8,937 nucleotides of DNA from Bacillota bacterium (GTDB lineage: Bacteria > Bacillota > Clostridia > Lachnospirales > CAG-274), in contig JAGAHK010000034.1 of assembly GCA_017627115.1 (NCBI GenBank), positions 1 to 8,937 of the forward strand, in the 5' to 3' direction. Numbering within the stretch: the first letter of the stretch is position 1; every line of letters begins with the position of its first letter. The notes beneath the pieces are model-generated. The model was not told the origin of the DNA. It did no database searches and saw only the letters and a list, made by a program, of their open reading frames with translations. Below, in pieces: positions 1 to 5,883 of the stretch. The position numbers and the translations under genes were made by a program.

Positions 1-9
1 GAATGCAAT

Positions 10-60
10 TTGACAGAAAACATTAGTTTTCTGTCAAGGCTGTCGACTTTATCGACAGCC
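10..60. repeat. Two tandem perfect inverted repeats (hairpins)
   Basis: Arms TTGACAGAAAAC (10-21) and GTTTTCTGTCAA (26-37) pair perfectly over 12 bp around a 4-base loop. Immediately after, GGCTGTCGA (38-46) and TCGACAGCC (52-60) pair over 9 bp around CTTTA. The arms share the pentamer GACAG/CTGTC, so partial alternative pairing between the two hairpins is possible. Neither hairpin is followed by a clear T-run, so an ordinary intrinsic terminator is not well supported. The element lies 47 bases before the start codon of the following gene. It could be an operator, a leader structure or the 3' end of an upstream unit. The structure is seen directly; its function is unknown. Confidence 0.7.
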
Positions 61-106
61 GGTAGTATTTATATCGCTTTATTAACAAAAGGACGTGTTT
101 ATTCAT

Positions 107-2872
107 ATGAAAAATAAGTTAAAAGCCTTATTCAGCGCTTTTCTGGCGTGTGTAATGTCGCTTGTTCCCGTTCATGTTCAGGCGGCGGCATCGGATCTGC
201 TCTATGAAAAGGTCGATGAACGCACGCTTACAAAAGGCGTTGTATACAAGGAGATAAGCCGCTTGTACAAAGCAGGCTGGATGGATATTTATGTGCTTGA
301 GATAGATGCGCATGATGATAATGTGGGGCTTAAAGTGCTTGAAAGCGCCTCGCAGCTTGGCGGCAAGCACACGGTAAGCGATTTTGCATCCACTTATAAT
401 GTTGCAGCGGCAGTAAATGCCGATTTCTTCGGCAGCGGTTCACCAATGAGCAGTATGGGTCAGGTGGCGCGCAACGGTCATATGGAGGCTGCACAGAACT
501 ACTATAACGGCACTGCAAACCGCTATGCGGGCTTCTTTCTTGACAGTGACGGCGTGCCTTTTATAGACTATGTAAAAACGACTATGGGTCTTTACGGCGC
601 AGGTGATGTCGGCCTTGAAATGGGTGCAAAAAACAAATACACCGATTTTTCAAAGCCTGTTTACTTTGACCGAAATGCCATAAGTTCGACGGCGGCGCTT
701 GATGCGAACCGCAGCGACCTTGTGAAAATAGTGGTGAATGACGGTGCTATCGCAGATATAAGCGGCGCAGGCGAGACTGTGGACGTGCCCTCGGACGGCT
801 ATATCATAGTTATGAACAAATCCACTGCCGCATCACAGCTGGGCAAGTTCTCTGTCGGTCAGCGTGTCGGCTTTACCGAAAACGAGACCTTTGTTTTCCG
901 CCCCGAAAAGTCGATAAGCTCTATCGAACTTGGCGTGAGCGGCGGCGGTGAACTTCTGCGTAACGGTGAAACGGTCGAAAACGGTCTTATCATCAGCGGC
1001 AGAAATCCGCGTACCATGATAGGTGTCAACAGGGATAAAACAAAGATATATGTGGTCTGCATAGACGGCCGCGGCGACAGCATGGGCGCAACGCACTACG
1101 AGGCGGCGGAAGTTATGTCTGACCTTGGCTGTTACGATGCCATACACTTTGACGGCGGCGGTTCCACCACTATGGTAGTGCAGAACGAGGACAGGCAGCT
1201 CTATGTTGCAAACGACCCAAGCGAGGGCTCGGAAAGACGTGTCGCAAATGCTTTCGGTGTTGCGGGTGTCGGCGAGAGCACGGGTCTTACCCACCTTAAG
1301 CTCGATGTAAATAACGATTATAAGATAATGTTTGCGGGCTTCGGCACTCCGGTGAGCGTAAAGGGTCTTGACAATAACCTGAACCCGACGGCGCTTACGC
1401 AGAATGTGACCTATTCCGCCAATATAAAGGGCGAATGGAACAACAACGTGTTCACGCCCGAACAGGAGGGCGACTGTATCATCACGGCAAAGGCAGGCAG
1501 CGCGGAAGGCACGCTTAAAGTAAAGGTGCTTGGCGGTGCGGCAAGCCTCGGCATAAATATAGGCAGCGGCAGCCTCGATATAGGCGAAAGTACTCCTGTC
1601 AGCGCAAATATCATCAATAAAGAGGGCTTTGAGATAGCCGCAGACGGCAGCAATGTCAATTGGAGCGTTGACAATAACGAGGTGGCTTATGTTCAGGGCG
1701 GCAGAGTCTATGGCAAGGGCCTGGGAGATGCGGTGGTAACTGCGGAATGTAACGGCGCAACGGCGAGCGTAAAAATAACGGTCGGCACACAGTTTGCAAG
1801 CCTTATGAGTTTTGAGGCAAAGCGCAGAGTCACAGCCTCGACTTCCGGCGAGGGCATAACGGGCAGTGCTATGCAGATAAGCGGCGTTGCAATAGACGGT
1901 GATCGTTCGGTACAGATGAAATACGGCTTTTCGGGCAATATGACAACAACACAGTCGGTATTTGCGCAGCTCGACAAGCCGGTACCCGTTCCTGCGGGCA
2001 CAAGAAGTCTGATATTCTGGTATAAGGGCGGCGGGGACTCCGTTTCTCTCAAAGATATAATAAGTGATGCAAACGACAAAAGCTACGGTATGATAATAGA
2101 CAGTACGCTTATGGGTCAGGATTGGCAAAAAACCGTGGCTCCCGTACCCGACGGCGCTGTTTTCCCGATAAGGATAGAAAAATTCTGTGTCGAATCACTC
2201 AATACGACCGACCCGATAAGCGGTACGGTATATATAGATAACATCGGCGCAGTCATCGGCGGTACGGCGCAGGCGATAACAAACAGCTTTGCCGACCCGT
2301 CACGCGGCAGTCTTTCCGCAATAGGCGGCGAGGAGATAACCGTATTCGGTCAGACAAAAAACGGCGCAAAAAACGATGCCTTTACAAATCTTCTTGCGCG
2401 TATGCGTGAAAACTCGCGTGCTATGGTCTTTGTGGGCGCAAGCGATATTTCGGGCGCAGATATCGTATGGCAGGATAAGTACGAAACACAGGAAACAGGC
2501 TATTTTTCGGTGGTGAACCTTGCGACCTCAACGGGCACTCTCACCGTCAACGGCAGCGAACAGATGCGCTATCTGCGTTCCTACCTTAATGATATAAGCA
2601 AAAAGAACGTCATTATCTGCACCGATAAAGACTTTTTAAGCACAACGGGCATAAAAAGCGCAAGAGAGCGCGAAGCGATTATGGATATACTGAAAACCGC
2701 AGTGCTTGAACACGGCAAAAACATCATTGTTGTGTCGGCAACGGGCAGTACAAGCGGCGTAACGCTTAAAGACGGCATAAGATATATAAATCTTGCGGGC
2801 CTCAGCGAAAACAGCCTTAAATACCTGCGCGTGAAAGGCGATGCAAACGGTTTCAGATATGAGATAGAATAA
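107..2872 (+). CDS. Secreted multidomain phosphodiester glycosidase (NAGPA/DUF2233 family) protein
   Basis: The 921-residue product starts with an export signal (Lys-rich N-terminus, hydrophobic residues about 7-22, VQAAA cleavage region near 28). A NAGPA-type phosphodiester glycosidase domain spans about 60-390. Its hallmarks are NADFF (104-108), GRGDSMGATHYE (321-332) and HFDGGGSTTM (347-356). The family is related to the enzyme that removes GlcNAc from phosphodiester-linked glycans; in bacteria it is thought to act on surface or cell-wall glycans. About 395-475 and 480-560 look like Ig-like modules, the second of Big_2 type. About 565-718 resembles a carbohydrate-binding beta-sandwich. About 719-921 resembles a calcineurin-like phosphoesterase fold without its metal ligands. 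No sortase, SLH or dockerin anchor is seen, so release from the cell is likely. The start is ATG 107, with AAAAGGA at 87-93 and a long 13-base spacing. An in-frame GTG at 95 lies only one base from that site and is less likely. The gene stands alone and ends in a terminator. The substrate is unknown. Confidence 0.9.
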   Translation: MKNKLKALFSAFLACVMSLVPVHVQAAASDLLYEKVDERTLTKGVVYKEISRLYKAGWMDIYVLEIDAHDDNVGLKVLESASQLGGKHTVSDFASTYNVAAAVNADFFGSGSPMSSMGQVARNGHMEAAQNYYNGTANRYAGFFLDSDGVPFIDYVKTTMGLYGAGDVGLEMGAKNKYTDFSKPVYFDRNAISSTAALDANRSDLVKIVVNDGAIADISGAGETVDVPSDGYIIVMNKSTAASQLGKFSVGQRVGFTENETFVFRPEKSISSIELGVSGGGELLRNGETVENGLIISGRNPRTMIGVNRDKTKIYVVCIDGRGDSMGATHYEAAEVMSDLGCYDAIHFDGGGSTTMVVQNEDRQLYVANDPSEGSERRVANAFGVAGVGESTGLTHLKLDVNNDYKIMFAGFGTPVSVKGLDNNLNPTALTQNVTYSANIKGEWNNNVFTPEQEGDCIITAKAGSAEGTLKVKVLGGAASLGINIGSGSLDIGESTPVSANIINKEGFEIAADGSNVNWSVDNNEVAYVQGGRVYGKGLGDAVVTAECNGATASVKITVGTQFASLMSFEAKRRVTASTSGEGITGSAMQISGVAIDGDRSVQMKYGFSGNMTTTQSVFAQLDKPVPVPAGTRSLIFWYKGGGDSVSLKDIISDANDKSYGMIIDSTLMGQDWQKTVAPVPDGAVFPIRIEKFCVESLNTTDPISGTVYIDNIGAVIGGTAQAITNSFADPSRGSLSAIGGEEITVFGQTKNGAKNDAFTNLLARMRENSRAMVFVGASDISGADIVWQDKYETQETGYFSVVNLATSTGTLTVNGSEQMRYLRSYLNDISKKNVIICTDKDFLSTTGIKSAREREAIMDILKTAVLEHGKNIIVVSATGSTSGVTLKDGIRYINLAGLSENSLKYLRVKGDANGFRYEIE

Positions 2873-2885
2873 AAATAGAATTGTT

Positions 2886-2928
2886 AAAAGGGGCTTAATC
2901 GCTTTTTTTACTGCGATAGCCCCTTTTT
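2886..2928. terminator. Bidirectional intrinsic terminator between convergent genes
   Basis: AAAAGGGGCT (2886-2895) pairs with AGCCCCTTTT (2918-2927), and the inner ATCGC (2898-2902) pairs with GCGAT (2913-2917). On the plus strand the stem ends in a T-run. On the minus strand the complement of the A-run gives the same arrangement. It lies 13 bases after the NAGPA-family gene and about 26 bases after the stop of the HprK-like gene arriving from the other side, so it probably serves both. Confidence 0.88.
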
Positions 2929-2953
2929 GTGTGTATATTATTTCAGAGAAAAT

Positions 2954-3697
2954 TCACTCTTTATTCATTGTATTATACGCAAGTTCTGCGGCGGATATAT
3001 CCATATTGAAACCGCCTTTATAAATTTTTGTCTTTGTCAGAAAACCGTCCATAAGGTCAAGTGTTTTTGTGAGTTTTGCCTTTGTTTCGGGACGGTATAT
3101 CTGTGTGTAAAGGGTGGGGAAGGCCTCGGCGGGCTGCATTGGCTCAACAAAGTTTTCGGGGGAGCGTGTCAGTATGCAAACGGCTTTTATCGGCACTTCT
3201 ATATTGCTGCCGAGTGCGTGCTTGCCGTTGTACGGTGTGCCGCAGGCAATTGCGCAGTCCTTTGTGATGCGTATAAGCGGCTTGTCGTCGTTTACCATAA
3301 CTGCCTTTTCGCCCAGAAGTTCTCGCCATAAGCGGGTATGTGTGGATTTGCCCGTGCCGCTTTTTGCGGTGAATATATAAGCACTGCCGTCAACTGCGAT
3401 CACCGAGCCGTGAAACAGAAATGTATCATGTTCAAGCATCTGCTCTGCAATACTGCGGTATACCGCCAGACTTTCCAGATAATCGTCACCGTAATCGTAG
3501 GCTTCAAAGCCCTCGGCTTCGTCTGTCTTTAATGCCTGTTCGCGCTCAAAATCAATATCCTTTTGCGTGATGGCAACGTAAATTTCGGGCTTTTCATCAC
3601 CCGTGTAAAGGTAGTCCGCACAGTAGTCGTGCGTATATTCATAAAGCGAATCAACACTTATGACCTTTCCTGCCATCTTGTAATTTTTCTTTATCAT
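2954..3697 (-). CDS. HPr kinase-like / PEP-carboxykinase-fold P-loop protein, target unknown
   Basis: The 247-residue cytoplasmic protein has no signal peptide or membrane segment. The C-terminal two-thirds matches the HprK-like kinase fold. A strand-turn FHGSVIAVDGSAYIF (95-109) leads into a P-loop AKSGTGKST (111-119), followed by THTRLW. A Walker-B-like VNDDKPLIRI (135-144) and GTPYNGKH (153-160) follow. The N-terminal roughly 85 residues have no recognised motif. True HPr kinase/phosphorylase is longer, has a different N-terminal domain and regulates carbon catabolite repression; this protein is not a clear HprK. Relatives are common in Firmicutes and some lie beside peptide-maturation genes (general knowledge, not checked here). 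The ATG sits 3 bases after the stop of the upstream lipoprotein gene and lacks a clear Shine-Dalgarno site, so translation is probably coupled. ATG at 3676 is an alternative start. It is the last gene of the mnmA operon. The phosphorylated substrate, if any, is unknown. Confidence 0.85.
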   Translation of the reverse strand: MIKKNYKMAGKVISVDSLYEYTHDYCADYLYTGDEKPEIYVAITQKDIDFEREQALKTDEAEGFEAYDYGDDYLESLAVYRSIAEQMLEHDTFLFHGSVIAVDGSAYIFTAKSGTGKSTHTRLWRELLGEKAVMVNDDKPLIRITKDCAIACGTPYNGKHALGSNIEVPIKAVCILTRSPENFVEPMQPAEAFPTLYTQIYRPETKAKLTKTLDLMDGFLTKTKIYKGGFNMDISAAELAYNTMNKE

Positions 3698-3700
3698 ATC

Positions 3701-4591
3701 TTATTCTGCAAGTGCGGTTTTGAGATTTTCGAGGTTTTCTTCCATTATGGTAAAATAATCTTCTCCCGCCTGCATTTCCTCCTCGTCAAGTCCTTCAACG
3801 GGGTTAAGGGGCAGCAGCTGCGCACCCGTTTCCTCCGCTATCATATCCGCGACTTTGCGGCTTAAAAGTTCCTCATAAAATACGGTAGTTACATTGTTTT
3901 CTTTTATTTGGTCTATTATGCTTTTCATCTGTACGGGTGAAGGCTCGCTGTCGGCAAAAAGCCCGTCTATCGCTATCTGTTCAAGCCCGTATCTTGCACA
4001 TAAATAGCTGTATGCCATATGGCTGACAACTATCTTTTTGCCCTCGTATGGAGCAAGCTCCGTTTTGTATTGTTCATCAAGCGCCGTGAACTTTTCGGCA
4101 AGCGTATTGTAGTTTTGCGTGTAGTATTCCGCATTTTCGGGGTCAAGCGCCGTCAGTTCGCCGCATATACCCTTTGCCATTTTATCCGCAAGCAAAGGGT
4201 CAAGCCATATATGCGGATCATCGCGTGAGGGCAGGTCGGTCATGCTGTCCGAAAGTACAACGGCGTGTACATCGACCGAATTTTTCACATCATCGAGCCA
4301 GCCTTCCATATTAAGACCGCTGCAAAACAGCACATCGCATTTGCTCAAAGCCGCCATATCGCCCGAAGTCGGCTCCCAATCGTGCGGCTCGGTGCCGGGT
4401 GGTATAAGGTTGGTTATCTCCGCTTTGTCGCCTGCTATTTTCTGTGCAAAATCGTAAACGCAGTAAAAGCTTGTGTATATATTCAATTTGTCATCTTTTT
4501 CCGTACTCTGCGGCATTTCCTGCGCACAGCCCGTAAAACACAGCGCCGCAAGAAGTGCAGCTGTCAAAGTTTTTATAATTCTGTTTTTCAT
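3701..4591 (-). CDS. ZnuA/TroA-family metal ABC transporter substrate-binding lipoprotein
   Basis: This extracytoplasmic lipoprotein binds a transition metal, most likely zinc (manganese not excluded), and hands it to an ABC permease. Numbering is from the upstream ATG at 4597. A signal peptide ends in FTGC with lipidated Cys24; Phe at -3 is slightly unusual. Cluster A-I features are PGTEPHDWEP with His72, DPHIWLDP with His129 and SHMAYSYL with His193. Glu268 lies where the fourth ligand is expected in the C-terminal lobe. A His at the third position favours the zinc-type ZnuA over PsaA-type manganese proteins, which use Glu later. The His-rich loop of many ZnuA proteins is absent. Two ATGs lie 6 bases apart. 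GGAG (4598-4601) abuts the first but is 6 bases from the second, so ATG 4591 (296 residues) is preferred over 4597 (298 residues). The gene begins just after mnmA. No permease or ATPase gene lies in the window. Confidence 0.92.
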   Translation of the reverse strand: MKNRIIKTLTAALLAALCFTGCAQEMPQSTEKDDKLNIYTSFYCVYDFAQKIAGDKAEITNLIPPGTEPHDWEPTSGDMAALSKCDVLFCSGLNMEGWLDDVKNSVDVHAVVLSDSMTDLPSRDDPHIWLDPLLADKMAKGICGELTALDPENAEYYTQNYNTLAEKFTALDEQYKTELAPYEGKKIVVSHMAYSYLCARYGLEQIAIDGLFADSEPSPVQMKSIIDQIKENNVTTVFYEELLSRKVADMIAEETGAQLLPLNPVEGLDEEEMQAGEDYFTIMEENLENLKTALAE

Positions 4592-4597
4592 TTTCAT

Positions 4598-4601
4598 CTC
4601 C
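4598..4601 (-). promoter_or_regulatory. Shine-Dalgarno site deciding the lipoprotein start
   Basis: On the minus strand the sequence reads ACGGAG then ATGAAAATG. GGAG touches the first ATG (4597), which gives no usable spacing, and lies 6 bases before the second ATG (4591). This favours initiation at 4591. The site falls in the 9-base gap after the mnmA stop codon. Confidence 0.7.
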
Positions 4602-4606
4602 GTATC

Positions 4607-5692
4607 TCAATACCCTATTATCCTGTTTATGGTGCCTCCGCCCACAACAACATCACCGTCATATAAAACAGCCGCCTGTCCGCGTGTTATCGCCCTTTGC
4701 GGTTCGTCAAACTTTATGTGCAGGTCGCCGTTTTCCTCCTGCCATACCGTTGCGGGCTGCTCTTTCTGATTGTAGCGTATTTTTGCCTTTACACGCATCG
4801 GCTCCTTTATGCTCTCAACGGAGATAAGGTTTACATCCGAGGCTGTCAGCTCGTCATGCATAAGGTCTTTGTTGTCGCCAAGCACAACACGGTTTGCTTC
4901 GGGGTCTATACTGCATACATAAAGCGGTCTGTCCGCCGATATGCCAAGCCCTTTGCGCTGTCCTATGGTATAGTTTATTATGCCTCTGTGTCTGCCCAGA
5001 ATATTGTTGTTTATATCCGTGAAATCGCCGTCGGGATATGTTTTTCCCGTCTGTCTTTCAATAAACTCGGCATATTTGCCGTTTGGTACAAAGCATATAT
5101 CCTGACTGTCGTGCTTCCTTGCGTTCACGAAACCGTGTTTTTCGGCTATCTCACGCACTTCGGTCTTTTCAAGCGCACCAAGCGGAAAATATGTGTGCGC
5201 AAGCTGCTCCTGTGTCAGCATATAAAGCACATAACTCTGATCCTTCGTCTCATCGACCGCCTTTTTCAAAAGCCATCTGCCGTTTTCGCCTTGTTCGGTG
5301 CGTACATAATGCCCCGTGACCACATAGTCCGCTTCAAGCTCTTTCATTCGCGTGAAAAGCTTGTCAAATTTAAGATATCTGTTGCAGTCTATGCAGGGGT
5401 TTGGTGTGCAGCCCGTTTCATAAGCGTTTATAAAACGGTCTATCACCCGTTCCTTGAAATTGTCCGTAAAATTGAACACATAGTAGGGCATTCCAAGCTT
5501 ATATGCCACACTGCGCGCATCCTCCACATCGTCAAGCGAACAGCAGGAATTTTTCTTTTCAATGCCTATATCTTCATTATAAAAAAGCTTCATTGTGGCG
5601 CCTATGCACTCGAAGCCCTTTTCAACCATCATCAATGCCGCCACTGAACTGTCAACGCCGCCGCTCATGGCGATAATAGCTTTTTTTGCCAT
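4607..5692 (-). CDS. mnmA: tRNA-specific 2-thiouridylase MnmA
   Basis: The 361-residue cytoplasmic enzyme adenylates and thiolates U34 of tRNA-Lys, -Glu and -Gln, giving the 2-thio group of modified wobble uridine; sulfur comes from a cysteine desulfurase relay. The N-terminal PP-loop ATPase motif MSGGVDSS is at residues 9-16. The first catalytic cysteine lies in TPNPCIDCNR (Cys103, with extra Cys100). The second is Cys200 in HDSQDICFVP. TGHY at 126-129 and the C-terminal beta-barrel region (about 270-361, including GQAAVLYDGDVVVGGGTI) are also typical. The Cys50-Cys51 pair before SLDDVEDAR and the CxxC at 100-103 are, to my knowledge, common in clostridial forms. Length is normal. The ATG at 5692 has GAGG about 7 bases upstream. 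It is the first gene of a minus-strand operon, with the metal-binding lipoprotein gene following closely. No cysteine desulfurase lies next to it in this window. Confidence 0.97.
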   Translation of the reverse strand: MAKKAIIAMSGGVDSSVAALMMVEKGFECIGATMKLFYNEDIGIEKKNSCCSLDDVEDARSVAYKLGMPYYVFNFTDNFKERVIDRFINAYETGCTPNPCIDCNRYLKFDKLFTRMKELEADYVVTGHYVRTEQGENGRWLLKKAVDETKDQSYVLYMLTQEQLAHTYFPLGALEKTEVREIAEKHGFVNARKHDSQDICFVPNGKYAEFIERQTGKTYPDGDFTDINNNILGRHRGIINYTIGQRKGLGISADRPLYVCSIDPEANRVVLGDNKDLMHDELTASDVNLISVESIKEPMRVKAKIRYNQKEQPATVWQEENGDLHIKFDEPQRAITRGQAAVLYDGDVVVGGGTINRIIGY

Positions 5693-5735
5693 AATTCTTC
5701 CTCATAAAATACAGTATTGTCATTTAACCTCAAAC

Positions 5736-5764
5736 ATTATAACATTTTTATGCAAAAACGTCAA
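5736..5764 (-). promoter_or_regulatory. Sigma-A-type promoter with extended -10 for the mnmA operon
   Basis: On the minus strand, -35 TTGACG (5764-5759), a 17-base spacer and -10 TATAAT (5741-5736) are seen. TG one base before the -10 makes it an extended -10. Transcription should begin near 5729, giving a leader of about 37 bases before the mnmA ATG. It should drive mnmA, the lipoprotein gene and the HprK-like gene. It lies just downstream of the lyase terminator, which keeps the two units separate. Confidence 0.87.
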
Positions 5765-5814
5765 CACAGATAAAATTTGAGTTTTCATATTGCTGAAATA
5801 TTCGGATAGTTGAC

Positions 5815-5852
5815 AAAAAGGGGTTGCCGCAGAAATGCGGCAGCCCCTTTTT
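5815..5852 (-). terminator. Strong intrinsic terminator after the pectate lyase gene
   Basis: A 17-bp stem (5815-5831 with 5836-5852) carries one G-T wobble and a GAAA tetraloop. The inner arm is TGCCGCA/TGCGGCA and the outer part AAAAAGGGG/CCCCTTTTT. On the minus strand it lies about 31 bases after the lyase stop and ends in a T5 run, then GTCAAC. The plus-strand reading also ends in T-runs, so it may work in both directions. Confidence 0.9.
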
Positions 5853-5883
5853 GTTTTTTGTATCAATGTTATGCTTTTGTGTT

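Noticed and set aside
95..106. GTG start at 95 for the NAGPA gene
   Set aside because: It is one base from the AAAAGGA ribosome-binding site, too close to be used, and adds four residues ahead of a standard signal peptide beginning MKNK.
833..2128. 431-codon open frame on the minus strand inside the NAGPA gene
   Set aside because: It lies fully antisense to a well-supported gene and has a Cys/Tyr/Arg/Ala-rich composition with no recognisable domain. It is open because of the sense codon bias, and no start signal was seen.
4697..5647. 316-codon open frame on the plus strand opposite mnmA
   Set aside because: mnmA is certain from its motifs. The antisense product has the low-complexity hydrophobic/basic look of a shadow frame.
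5708..5718. AATACAGTATT palindrome in the mnmA leader as an operator
   Set aside because: It is a short AT-rich palindrome that matches no Zur, Fur or CopY consensus I know well enough to claim, and chance occurrence is likely.
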